From: JAGLQA01 sp023135565
GTDB taxonomy: Bacteria; Acidobacteriota; Aminicenantia; UBA2199
Assembly: GCA_030639305.1 (NCBI GenBank)
Contig: DAOWCY010000004.1
Location: 39,569 to 103,568, forward strand
Direction of reading: 5' to 3'
Length of the DNA stretch: 64,000 nucleotides
The notes beneath the pieces are model-generated. The model had not been told where the DNA came from. It made no database searches and saw only the letters and a program-made list of their open reading frames with translations. Position 1 is the first letter of the stretch. The number at the start of each line of letters is the position of its first letter. Positions 16,491-25,051 of the stretch are shown here, piece after piece. The translations under genes and the position numbers were made by a program.

Positions 16491-18277
16491 ATGAGGAAAA
16501 AAACGATTACCCAAAAATCTAAGAGCATCATATTTAAAAGTTACAAGCACTTAATCACAAAATTAGAAGAAAAAAATAGGCGGCACAAGTTAGATATGAT
16601 GGCCTCGTAAAAAGTCTTTTTTGAGCAAGATCAGATTTTGAAAACCCTTTGTTATCGGCAGTCTTCATTTTCAGTTTCCTCTAATTTAGACTTTTTACGA
16701 CATCATCAGATATAATAAATTTACAAACACAGTTAGAGGCAATGGAGGGCTTAGACCATAACCTGGGCCGCATCATGCAAGATTTTTGGGCCGGTTATAG
16801 TCCCAAACTGCAGGAATGGCTATTTTACATTAAACAAATACTATCCGGCATCCCGGGGAAGATCGCGGACCTGGAAAAAAAGATGGCTGCCGGTGAAGCG
16901 CCCACCATTAAAGCTAAATATCAAAAGCTTATCGACATGCAGCAGGAAAGAAAAAACCGCTGGCGAAATGTGGGGGCAATGCTTATCACCAAAGTGCTGA
17001 CTTTAGAAGATGTCACTACGGAAATAAACAACTTGCAAAAAACAAAGCTGGATTCCACCACCAGTCTCAATAAAATCATCCGGGAATTTAAAGAATACGA
17101 AAAAGACCTGAAGGAGACGCTATAGCTAAAGGATTATGTTATCCTGGAAGAATTTGAGACCCGTGTCCAGGAAGAATTGGATAAAGCGATTTCAGACATA
17201 TCGCCCACACTGTTGGAATTAGTCAACGATAAAATCATAGGAAATATCAAAGCAGTGGTGCCTCGAATGGAATACTTATTGGCGCAGGCTTCTTCTATCG
17301 AAAGCCTGCCGGGATTGGCCGGTACAAAGGCGGGAGAGATAAAATTAAACCAGGCGAAAATCGTTAAAACTTTTCAAAAGTTGGAAGTGCAGAGCTTGAA
17401 GTTTAAATTGAAAGTTGAGCCTTTTGATGGTCACAGCGATCTAAACCTATTAGAGTCGAAAATCGATGAAGTTGTGCATCTTTTAAACTCGGTAAAAGCC
17501 CAAACCGCCCTGCCGCCTGCTAAAGGAGAGCAATTTTCCCCGGCGCCCACGGCAAGGCGCCGCCGGAGTTTAAAACATCCCGGTTTTTCACGATACAGGG
17601 AAATTGTAAACGGGATGGGTATATCGCAATCTGTCTTAGAGGAAATTTACCCGCTGCTGGATGATGAAGCCAATGAATTTAAAGGAAACGAACTAAAGAA
17701 AGTACTGCATGATTTCCATTGGGACGCGGACATAAGAGATAAAATATCCCGGCATCCACAAGTAAAAAACAGAGCCCTGCAATATATTTTCTTTATCGAA
17801 ATGGAAAAAAGAATTTATATGCCGCGTTATTGGGCGTTACGTATCAACTTTTGTAAGCTTGTGGTGCATATTTTCGGTAGTTCTTATTTCGGGCGTCCTA
17901 CTTATAATCTTGCCGATTTGTATGATAACAGCAGGACTGCATTCAACTGCCTGTTTAAGTTTATATCCCGTTCTAAAATTTCGAAAAGACTTTTTCGTCT
18001 CATTTCTAAGAGCAAAGTCGAACCCCTTAAAATCGCTGTTTTAAAAAATCCCCGGTTGAAGCGTGATTATTTTTTCGAATATCAGCATACCACTAACCGG
18101 GATTATATTAACGCGCTGGCCGAAAATATGAATACCCCGGTACAGGTGCTGAACAATATTGTTAAGAATGCGGACGGGGAAAACTTAGAGTTAATATTGA
18201 AGCATACCGGCGCGACTGTTTTTACGGGAGAATTAATCGACAGGAGACAGCAGGAGCAAAAAGAGCAGGATGCGTGA
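16491..18277 (+). pseudogene. Coiled-coil/HEAT-like protein gene broken by a MITE and an amber codon
   Basis: Three same-frame segments: 16491-16597, 16714-17122 and 17126-18277. Removing the 110-bp element at 16598-16707 and one 6-bp target copy (116 bp) leaves exactly 557 codons with one internal TAG at 17123-17125. Across the repaired join the sequence reads RRHKLDIINLQTQLEAM without a shift. The protein is helical and Lys/Glu-rich at the N-terminus (WLFYIKQIL, IADLEKKMAAGE), then has LLAQASSIESLPGLAG, a linker with RRRRS, and a C-terminal helical region with NTPVQVLNNIVKNADGENLELI resembling leucine-rich/HEAT-like repeats. The downstream part could be translated from TTG at 17177 (366 residues). 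No family assigned. Confidence 0.75.
16598..16707. mobile_element. 110-bp MITE with 6-bp target duplication
   Basis: Terminal inverted repeats of 19 bp (GATGGCCTCGTAAAAAGTC at the left, GACTTTTTACGACATCATC at the right; 16 of 19 positions pair). The flanks are AGATAT on both sides (16592-16597 and 16708-16713). It has no coding capacity, so it is a non-autonomous element. Excision in silico restores the host frame. Confidence 0.88.
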
Positions 18278-18372
18278 TATTGCAGCACGGATGAATGACA
18301 TTGTAATATTGTAATATGGATGGATAATATTGTAACGGTACATTATTAATAATCCATTCCCCTCTATTTTTT

Positions 18373-20130
18373 TTAAAAGCGGATACCCAGCAGACCTCCG
18401 TCATCAGCAGCATCAGTGAAGGTGACAATGACATGTTTGTCGAATTCAGACTGGAAAGTTTCACTGAAATCACGGTCAGGCACATTGTCGGAATTGAGAG
18501 CACAAATGTACTGGATTCCCTGCGATTCCGCCTCAACCGCAGCCAACTCCAATGCCTTCGCTATCTGCCGCTCATCTACACCATCGTAAATAGTACTGTC
18601 ATGAATCAAAAAAATAGGGGCAGCGCGTAACTGCGAAAATAACCGCGCTAACGTGAGATCATAACAAAATATTTTCATGTAACCGATTCCCTGGCTCCCG
18701 GCTCGCTTAATGTCTACATCCATCTTGTACCCTCTACCGGTCACATCGAGTGACAATATCCCAGGCTCAGAATATAACTTTTCTGAAAACCCGTTAAATA
18801 ATTTGATTGCCTTTTCAATATGAGGGAATCGCTCGTCATAATCCCTGCGGGTTTCCTGGTACAACTCCTCCCCGGCAATCTTTAAACGACTCTTACCTTC
18901 ATCAAATTGCCTCAAGTTCTCGAGCCTGTTTTTTACTTCCTCTAACTGCTGCTTAAACCCGGCTGCCCGTTCCTGCAATTTGGTATACTCATCGAGCGCT
19001 CCATGAGTTTGTAAAATCACCATCCGTTCCGCTCTCCGGTTCGACAACTGCTCCACCCGAATTTCCTGGTCCTTTATCTCCCTGGCTAACCTGCCGGTCT
19101 CCGCTTCCAGGTAGTCTTTCCGATTGGCAATCAACTGCTTGTGAAAGTCTGAAACTTCATCTAATTTTTTTTCCAGGCTGCCGGGAAAAACCAAACCTGC
19201 TTCCCGGTACACTTGCTTCATCTTGTTTATGGAGACATCCCTCTCCTGCACGACACTTTCCCTGTATTTATCTAAAATTTGCCGGTTTATAGTGCTGCGA
19301 TTGGTAATGTCATGAATTTCCCTGGTGATTCGGTTCACTTCTTCCTGGATTTCTATATATTGCGGGTGTACCTTGAAGGAATTTAGCTCGTTATCCACAC
19401 GGGAAATTTTTTCCTCCAGCCTGACCAGTTCCGCTTTTAACTCGCCCATGGAGCCGACATAACCGGTCAATAATCCCTGGTTCAACGCTTTTTTCAATTC
19501 ACCGAGCGTTTTCTCTTTATCCTTCAACTCCTGGAAACGGGCGGCTTGTTCCCAGTTCAATCCTAAAAGAAAGGCATTGTTCACCTGCATATCCCATTCC
19601 TTCTGCTGGGGGTAATGCCTGAAAGGAACTTGAAAAGCGCCCACCCCGCGGCGCATAAAATAAGAAATCAAACTGCGAAAAGTAGGGGTATATTTTTTGT
19701 CGGCAGCGTCTGCCGGGATACCGAAGTCCAGTTGACCTAATAGTACATTCCAGTCTTTAACGGGCAGAATGTATTTCTTCTCTATCTCATCATAGGCCGG
19801 TTTAAAGGGCCAGCTTGAAACATCACCTTCAAGTTTGATTTTTGAATAATCCATTGTGTTCCGGTAAACAGAATAACTATTCCCTTTTAAGGAGAAATCC
19901 AGGATGAACGTCCAGTCTTCCAACTGCTTTACCCGCAGCCCCTCATTTTTCCTGGTTGATGCTCCCAGGCAGAAATGGATGATTTCGATAAGCGTCGTCT
20001 TCCCAACTCCATTCCTGGAATCCTTATCAGTGGCTTCCCGTATCCTATCAGCCAATATCACATTAAAACCGGGTTTAAACCGCACCTCTCGAAAAGTATC
20101 CCGGTCACAGCGCACTGCTTTTAATATCAT
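18373..20130 (-). CDS. ABC-type/RecN-like ATPase with coiled coil (DUF2326, ABC-3C-like)
   Basis: 585 residues. The N-terminal ATPase half has a P-loop at about 39-47 (RNGVGKTTL) followed by IEIIHFCLG. A long coiled coil spans about 200-420. The C-terminal half has DVTGRGYKMDVDIKR and the Walker-B-like PIFLIHDSTIYDGVDERQ. This matches DUF2326 ATPases of predicted ABC-three-component conflict systems. Its start overlaps the upstream 75-residue gene by 4 bp (ATGA), so the two are coupled. Such ATPases are predicted to act with a small middle component and a third effector protein; here the third gene survives only as a tail. Confidence 0.82.
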   Translation of the reverse strand: MILKAVRCDRDTFREVRFKPGFNVILADRIREATDKDSRNGVGKTTLIEIIHFCLGASTRKNEGLRVKQLEDWTFILDFSLKGNSYSVYRNTMDYSKIKLEGDVSSWPFKPAYDEIEKKYILPVKDWNVLLGQLDFGIPADAADKKYTPTFRSLISYFMRRGVGAFQVPFRHYPQQKEWDMQVNNAFLLGLNWEQAARFQELKDKEKTLGELKKALNQGLLTGYVGSMGELKAELVRLEEKISRVDNELNSFKVHPQYIEIQEEVNRITREIHDITNRSTINRQILDKYRESVVQERDVSINKMKQVYREAGLVFPGSLEKKLDEVSDFHKQLIANRKDYLEAETGRLAREIKDQEIRVEQLSNRRAERMVILQTHGALDEYTKLQERAAGFKQQLEEVKNRLENLRQFDEGKSRLKIAGEELYQETRRDYDERFPHIEKAIKLFNGFSEKLYSEPGILSLDVTGRGYKMDVDIKRAGSQGIGYMKIFCYDLTLARLFSQLRAAPIFLIHDSTIYDGVDERQIAKALELAAVEAESQGIQYICALNSDNVPDRDFSETFQSEFDKHVIVTFTDAADDGGLLGIRF

Positions 20131-20354
20131 GCGTTGACTCTCCTCAATAAACCTTCATGCAGCTCGATTAAATTCAAAATAAAAAGAAAATCCAGGGTGA
20201 GAATGTATTTTTCATAAGCATTTATATCACTATCTTTGCGCGCCTTCTGCCAGAGCGAAGATACCGTCTGCGGTGATTTTAATCTATCCAGTAAATCGGT
20301 TCCCATCCCCAGGAGCGAGTTGGAGAGCAGGATATTCTTATCCGGTAATATCAT
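20127..20354 (-). CDS. ABC-3C middle-component-like small protein
   Basis: 75 residues: MILPDKNILLSNSLLGMGTD, LLDRLKSPQTVSSLWQKAR and FILNLIELHEGLLRRV. The pattern of a short alpha-helical protein with a PDKxxLxxNSLLG start and a YEKYILTLDFLFILNLIE end matches the middle components paired with DUF2326 ATPases. Both ends overlap neighbours by ATGA: with the ATPase downstream, and with the remnant tail upstream. It probably bridges the ATPase and the effector in the intact system. Confidence 0.75.
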   Translation of the reverse strand: MILPDKNILLSNSLLGMGTDLLDRLKSPQTVSSLWQKARKDSDINAYEKYILTLDFLFILNLIELHEGLLRRVNA

Positions 20355-20455
20355 GATTCAAACACCTTGCATTTCTCGAAAAAATAAACCAGCACTGAAA
20401 GCCCGGCGGTTTTCATTTTGAAATCCGTAGAATGATTGCACGCGAAATCCAAAAA
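20351..20455 (-). pseudogene. C-terminal remnant of a third ABC-3C gene
   Basis: In minus-strand frame the codons read FFLDFACNHSTDFKMKTAGL then SVLVYFFEKCKVFES and stop, with the stop overlapping the next ATG by ATGA. An in-frame TAA lies immediately upstream, and the M24 peptidase gene stops at 20474. A coupled stop with a protein-like tail of about 33 codons but no body suggests the rest of the effector gene was deleted (inference). Confidence 0.5.
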
Positions 20456-20473
20456 AAATTAAAGAAGCCGGGG

Positions 20474-21655
20474 CTACTTGATCAGGTAAATCTCTTCCTG
20501 GGGGGGAGAAAGCCATTCGGCGCCGTCTTTGGTAATCACCACCATCTCCTCGATGGTAACAACACCCTGGGGAATATATAGACGCGGCTCGATGGTAAAT
20601 ACCTGGCCTTCCTCTAAAGGCATAAAGGGCAGCTCCCCGTACCTTTCCCAGTCGGGGCCCAGCAGCGCGCCGCCGTCATGCGCAACCCTGCCCACCTGGT
20701 GACCTAAGGCATGAGGATACTCTTTGTAACCTTGCGACACGATATATTCCCGGCAAATTGTGTCGATCCCGACGCCCGTCACCCCGGGCTTCAAGGCCGC
20801 AAAAGAACGCTTTATAGATTCGATAATGGTATCGATGCCTTTCTTGACTTCAGCCGGGGCTGCGCTTTCGCCGTCTTTTAATATATACCAGGTGCGCTGC
20901 AAATCGGAACAATACTTTTCGTAATTAACCCCGAAATCTAAATTAAAGACTTCCCCTCTTTTTAACGTTTTTTCCGTAGGACCGGAATGGGCGCCGGTTT
21001 CCTGGGGGCCGGTAAATACAGAGGGACAGTGATCTTCTTCCCAGGCTGTTTCATAACCCATTTTTTTGCGTTCACCGCTAATAAATTCGGCTACCTGCAG
21101 CTCGGTTTTGCCGGGTTTGGCAAAGCCGGTCACTTTATCATATATCTGTAAAGTAATCTCGATGGCTTTTTTGATGCGGCGAATCTCCTCCGCCGATTTC
21201 CTGCCCCGCAGCCGGGCAATAATCCCTTCAGCGGAAATAAATTTCCCGGCATAGTTTGTGCCTTTCAGCAGTTCCATGAGGCTTAAATAGCGGCCGTGGG
21301 TGAGTCCGTCTGCCGGTGGAGAATCTTTAGAATAGTTGATGGCAATTTTCCGCGGGTCGTGCTTTTTGAGCAGCGCTAAAAGGTCTTCCCGGGGCGATCC
21401 TTTGTAAGCAAAAATTTTATCGAAGAGTTCTAAGCGTTTGATCTTTTCTATATCGAGATTGCCGACAATGGCATACTTCTCGCCGCTTTTGAAAAATAAG
21501 AAAAAAGATAACCAGGTTACCCCTGTTCCGACTATATAATCCATGATGGGGTCGGATAATACTTCCGATTCTTTGTCTATGACCAGCCATAAATCTACGT
21601 CTACATCAGGCTCATCCAATATCTTAATCGCCTGCTCAATCTTTTCTTTTTCCAT
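20474..21655 (-). CDS. M24 family aminopeptidase (Xaa-Pro dipeptidase-like)
   Basis: 393 residues. The N-terminal creatinase-like domain (about 1-160) is followed by the pita-bread catalytic domain with dinuclear-metal ligands: Asp in FNLDFGVNY, Asp in CSDLQRTWY, His in HALGHQVGRVAHD, Glu in FTIEPRLYI and Glu in VTIEEMVVI. It should hydrolyse Xaa-Pro bonds or related dipeptides in the cytosol. No signal peptide. Apparently monocistronic; its 3' end abuts the ABC-3C remnant. No clear promoter was found in the 135 bp upstream. Confidence 0.87.
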   Translation of the reverse strand: MEKEKIEQAIKILDEPDVDVDLWLVIDKESEVLSDPIMDYIVGTGVTWLSFFLFFKSGEKYAIVGNLDIEKIKRLELFDKIFAYKGSPREDLLALLKKHDPRKIAINYSKDSPPADGLTHGRYLSLMELLKGTNYAGKFISAEGIIARLRGRKSAEEIRRIKKAIEITLQIYDKVTGFAKPGKTELQVAEFISGERKKMGYETAWEEDHCPSVFTGPQETGAHSGPTEKTLKRGEVFNLDFGVNYEKYCSDLQRTWYILKDGESAAPAEVKKGIDTIIESIKRSFAALKPGVTGVGIDTICREYIVSQGYKEYPHALGHQVGRVAHDGGALLGPDWERYGELPFMPLEEGQVFTIEPRLYIPQGVVTIEEMVVITKDGAEWLSPPQEEIYLIK

Positions 21656-21791
21656 TATTTTACCTCTGCAATAATTCCTTAAAGATTTCTCAACATGCTA
21701 AAAAATCTATGCCAAAAAACAAGCTTCTTTATGCATGAGCAGCACAAAATTTTTGTTTAGTCCCTGCGGGACACTCCTTCGTTTCTTTTTG

Positions 21792-23777
21792 CTACTCTTT
21801 GAAGCGCCCCATGATCTCATCCTTCACCTGGGCAAATAACTCTTCATTGAAAAAATCAAACTTGTACCTCTCCCGGGCGCCGGTTACATAAGAAGCAAAA
21901 AAGTTACTGCGCAGCTCGTTCAACTTCTGCTTGTAAAAGCCCTTTCTTTCATTGGAAAAATCCGCGTCAGTGCTAATTTTTTTACTTTTTACTTTTACAA
22001 TCACCACCTGGTTTTCAAACTTTATGGGATCAGAATAACGATTCTCCGGCAGCGAAAATATAATCTCATCTAAATCATCCTTTACCGGGAAATAACCTAA
22101 CTTGTTGCCCCTTTTGTATGTATTAGGACTGGCATCGAGCTTGTTGTCTTTTAAATATTTCTTGATCTTTTCTTCATCCGACATGCCGTTAAGCTTTGCT
22201 GTGACTCGCTGGGATTCCTTTTCCAACAGTTCGATCTTCCCGGTCATTTCCACTTTTGTTTTTACCCTGTCCTTTACCCTGTCAAGAGGCTCAACCTGGG
22301 GCTTTTCTATTTTGTTCAACTGCACGATAGCCATGCCCTTTAAAAATTCAAAAGGGGCGCCCACTTCATTCTCTTTTAAAGTGAATAATTTCCTGGATAT
22401 GTAGCCAGCTTCATCCACTTCTTCGATAGGATCCCCGCCGGCCACCAGCCCGGTTTCGATCACTGCTGCGTTGAGGTCTTCGGCTTTGGCTTTTATGTCT
22501 TTTTCATCCTTCAGTTTGGCATAGATTTTATCGAGCTTCTTTTTCACGATGCGGTTCAACATACCGCTCTGGATAGTGTCGCGAATCCTGTCTTTGACGT
22601 CATCTAAAGGCTGCTGGCTGTCTTTCTTCTTCTCAGCTAAATAGAGAATCGAAAAACCTCCCTGCTGCGTGTCGATGGGAAAAGATATCTCTTTCTCGTC
22701 TTTGCCTTCGATAATGCTTTTTTCGTTTTCAGTAAACCGCTTCCAGCCTTCATAACCGTGATCACCGCCCTGTTTGGCCTTGTTGTCCTGGGAAAGTTCC
22801 CTGGCTTTGGCGGCAAAATTTTCCGGGGTTAACTCTTCTTGCAGTGCCTGGGCTTTTACTTTTATCTCTTCTTTGTTTTTATCGTCGTATTTTAAGAAAA
22901 TCCGGGAAACTTTTGTCTTTGCCGGTATGCGGAACTGCTCTTTGTTTTCCCGGTAATATTGGAAAAGTTCAGTGTCCGTAATTTCGGCTTCTTTCTTAAA
23001 ATCGTCGAACTTGAGGGCGATTACACTGCCGCTTCTCTTTTCCTTGCTTTTGAAATCCTCTTTATGGGCATCGTAATACTCTTGTAACGCCTGATCTTCC
23101 ACTTCGATATTATCTTTGATGCGGTCGGGTCTGAATACGATATAGTCGAGGTTGACATTATCGTTTTCCAATTTATATTTTTCTTTAAGGGTATCTTCGT
23201 CTACCACCAGGGGGCCGGTTACCAGTTCAGTGAATTTCTCGAGAATAATTTCATCTTTTCTCTCTTTTTCGAAATCTTTGACTTTTATCTTATTCCGGGC
23301 CAGCAATTCTTTATATTCCCGCACTCCTATAAACCTGCCGGCAGCATCGCCGTACTCCCTGAATATGTAGACCCGGGTGCGGCCGCTTTTCTTATCGTTG
23401 GCAGGGATGTTGTAGTTTTTGATGCGGTCCGATAATTCCTCGTCCGAAACGGAAATATTAAGCTTTTTAGCTTCCTTCCGGATAATCGCGGTGTTGACCA
23501 CGCGCTGCAGTACCTGTTCGGGTACCCGCAGTTGGTTTATAAAAGCCCGGGTCAATTTGTTATTAAATTGTTCGTTGTAAGACTTAAGGGTCTGCATGAC
23601 CTGGTCATAATATTCCTGCGCGGTCAGGACTTTTCCCGCGATGGAAAGAATTTCAGTCTTGCTGCCGGATTCGGCCCTAAAGGGGTCGGTAAAAGAGAAA
23701 CCCACTAAGAAGACGATGATTACCACCCACAGCGTCCATGAGTATTTTTTGAAGTCTTTTCTCATTTTTCTGAGCAT
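21792..23777 (-). CDS. PpiD-like periplasmic peptidyl-prolyl isomerase/chaperone
   Basis: 661 residues. A single N-terminal membrane anchor (WTLWVVIIVFLVGFSF) follows MLRKMRKDFKKYS, as in PpiD. A SurA_N/PpiD-N chaperone region (about 40-220) follows, then a parvulin-like rotamase region (about 245-385, with KVSRIFLKYDDK, FAAKARELSQDNKAKQGGDHG and FSILYLAEKK), and a second helical/rotamase-like segment. It acts at the outer face of the inner membrane on newly exported proteins. GGAGG and a 17-bp-spacer promoter precede it. Length is close to the usual PpiD size of about 620. Confidence 0.85.
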   Translation of the reverse strand: MLRKMRKDFKKYSWTLWVVIIVFLVGFSFTDPFRAESGSKTEILSIAGKVLTAQEYYDQVMQTLKSYNEQFNNKLTRAFINQLRVPEQVLQRVVNTAIIRKEAKKLNISVSDEELSDRIKNYNIPANDKKSGRTRVYIFREYGDAAGRFIGVREYKELLARNKIKVKDFEKERKDEIILEKFTELVTGPLVVDEDTLKEKYKLENDNVNLDYIVFRPDRIKDNIEVEDQALQEYYDAHKEDFKSKEKRSGSVIALKFDDFKKEAEITDTELFQYYRENKEQFRIPAKTKVSRIFLKYDDKNKEEIKVKAQALQEELTPENFAAKARELSQDNKAKQGGDHGYEGWKRFTENEKSIIEGKDEKEISFPIDTQQGGFSILYLAEKKKDSQQPLDDVKDRIRDTIQSGMLNRIVKKKLDKIYAKLKDEKDIKAKAEDLNAAVIETGLVAGGDPIEEVDEAGYISRKLFTLKENEVGAPFEFLKGMAIVQLNKIEKPQVEPLDRVKDRVKTKVEMTGKIELLEKESQRVTAKLNGMSDEEKIKKYLKDNKLDASPNTYKRGNKLGYFPVKDDLDEIIFSLPENRYSDPIKFENQVVIVKVKSKKISTDADFSNERKGFYKQKLNELRSNFFASYVTGARERYKFDFFNEELFAQVKDEIMGRFKE

Positions 23778-23840
23778 TTTATTTTCCTCCAGTATAGAAA
23801 TTCCGGTTATTTTGTTTCATTTTTTTATCCGTTAGGCTAT

Positions 23841-23869
23841 ATTGTAGTACATTTCCCCCTATAGATCAA
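23841..23869 (-). promoter_or_regulatory. Sigma-70-type promoter of the PpiD-like gene
   Basis: Minus-strand TTGATC (23864-23869), 17-bp spacer, TACAAT (23841-23846), with GGAGG just before the ATG. Confidence 0.55.
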
Positions 23870-24164
23870 GTGGAAACCGGAAAAGAATCGGGGACAGCGT
23901 CATTTTTTTATCGAGATGCTAAATTATCAAGGATTTCGAGGTGTTATCCAGGTCTCCCGAAAATTGCGCTAATCCCGGAAAGTTTAAGAAATGAGGTATC
24001 CCCGGTAAAAGAATTGTCCCGATATTAACTATTTATTAATGTTAAAGCGGTTTTTTTAGATCGAATTAAAAAAACTACGGTGCAAACTTTTCTACCGGCC
24101 GCTTTTCCGGGCGGTGCGGAAAAACAGCCCGCCCGTAAGCGACAGCATCCTGATCAGGAAATTA
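23870..24164. other. Gene-free region downstream of leader peptide 1
   Basis: Contains a GGGGACAGCGTCATTTTTTT motif and a long-stem hairpin (CGGGCGG and CCGCCCG arms, about 24107-24136) that could terminate the peptide 1 transcript, although no T-run follows. No gene is supported. Confidence 0.4.
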
Positions 24165-24332
24165 TCAACATTGATTATTAGTCTCACCGGGGAGCGGGCA
24201 GCATTTAACATCCGATTGACAGGTACGCTCAACTATAGTTATTCCACCCCTAAGCGAATTCAACTCATCATAGTTTAAAGCAGCGATTGTTTTTTTGTTC
24301 AAAGTTAGTTTTGTAATAAGCTTTTTTTTCAT
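24165..24332 (-). CDS. Double-glycine leader peptide 1 (RiPP-like precursor)
   Basis: 55 residues. The leader LTLNKKTIAALNYDELNSL ends in RGG at residue 30. The core is ITIVERTCQSDVKCC then PLPGETNNQC. The leader is 90% or more identical to those of the genes at 24636 and 27629. LNKKTIAxLN plus a GG site is typical of class I lanthipeptide-type and related double-glycine precursors. The core has four Cys plus Ser/Thr, allowing thioether, disulfide or other crosslinks. GAGGT lies just upstream; an ATG at 24335 directly precedes the chosen start. It has its own sigma-70-type promoter. No maturation enzyme, C39 protease or transporter lies in the window, so processing would be in trans. Confidence 0.78.
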   Translation of the reverse strand: MKKKLITKLTLNKKTIAALNYDELNSLRGGITIVERTCQSDVKCCPLPGETNNQC

Positions 24333-24368
24333 CATGACCTCACAATAAATTTTTTTTACTTAGAGACT

Positions 24369-24397
24369 ATTCTAACATAAAATATTATCAAATGCAA
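24369..24397 (-). promoter_or_regulatory. Sigma-70-type promoter of leader peptide 1
   Basis: Minus-strand TTGCAT (24392-24397), 17-bp spacer, TAGAAT (24369-24374), about 35 nt from the start codon. The layout parallels that of peptide 2. Confidence 0.55.
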
Positions 24398-24414
24398 TAG
24401 CCCAAAAAGTAACT

Positions 24415-24560
24415 ATTCAGTTCTGGAAAAAACTAAAACAGACTTGCCTCCGGCGGCCCTGCCGGGGGCCAAACTTTTGTTTAAAAAAGCGAAAAGCCCC
24501 CTATAAAAGCTTTGAATTTTTCTTTTTCCAAAACTGAACACTTACCCCAAAAAGTAAAAT
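24415..24560. repeat. Dispersed repeat between leader peptides 1 and 2
   Basis: Two AAAAAGTAA motifs, one continuing CTATTCAGTT, flank GCCTCCGGCGGCCCTGCCGG and AAACTTTTGTTTAAAAAAGC. These modules recur at 37683, 38995, 41040 and 62130. No gene is supported. Confidence 0.55.
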
Positions 24561-24635
24561 ATACACCTTCCCGGGCGGTGTGGAAATACCGGTCACCGGT
24601 CACCAGGAACCGGGATCATGATTGTTAGGAAATTA

Positions 24636-24800
24636 TCATTGAGTATCGGGATCTTGGGGGGCCGGGCAGCATTTAACATCCGAAACACAGGTACGCTCAA
24701 CTACTGTTAGTCCACCCCGAAGCGAATTCATCTCATCATAGTTTAAAGCAGCGATTGTTTTTTTGTTCAAAGCAAGTTTTGTATTAAGTTTTTTTTTCAT
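24636..24800 (-). CDS. Double-glycine leader peptide 2 (RiPP-like precursor)
   Basis: 54 residues: leader LALNKKTIAALNYDEMNSL with RGG at 28-30, core LTVVERTCVSDVKCC then PAPQDPDTQ. Compared with peptide 1 the core keeps ERTC-x-SDVKCCP and changes the variable residue (Q to V) and the tail, which loses the terminal Cys. GGAGGTAA lies 7 nt before the ATG. The promoter is TTGAAT-16-TATAAT. The gene lies downstream of the MetH-activation-domain gene, on the same strand. Confidence 0.8.
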   Translation of the reverse strand: MKKKLNTKLALNKKTIAALNYDEMNSLRGGLTVVERTCVSDVKCCPAPQDPDTQ

Positions 24801-24841
24801 CGATCATTACCTCCAGATAATAAATCTTTTCTTCATAATAT

Positions 24842-24869
24842 ATTATAGCCTAATTATTTTCAAATTCAA
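24842..24869 (-). promoter_or_regulatory. Sigma-70-type promoter of leader peptide 2
   Basis: Minus-strand TTGAAT (24864-24869), 16-bp spacer, perfect TATAAT (24842-24847). Confidence 0.65.
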
Positions 24870-25051
24870 TACTCCAAAAGTCCTATTTTTGGTACTACAT
24901 GGAATTAAAAAAAATAAAACTAAAGTTCTATTTTTGCAATGTTTCTTGCCAATCCCCTTTTTTTTACAGCAAACTTGTTTTACACAGCGCCGGGTTGGTT
25001 ACTTAGATGATCAGGAATGCCCCCGGTGGGTAGTAAAGGCAACAGTAAAGG

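Noticed and set aside
16401..16610. 69-codon ORF as a separate gene
   Set aside because: Its second half is the 5' end of the MITE-broken gene; the first half is dispersed repeat.
23880..23910. RAYT transposase remnant suggested by the GGGGACAGCG string
   Set aside because: No transposase-like frame was found in the surrounding 300 bp.
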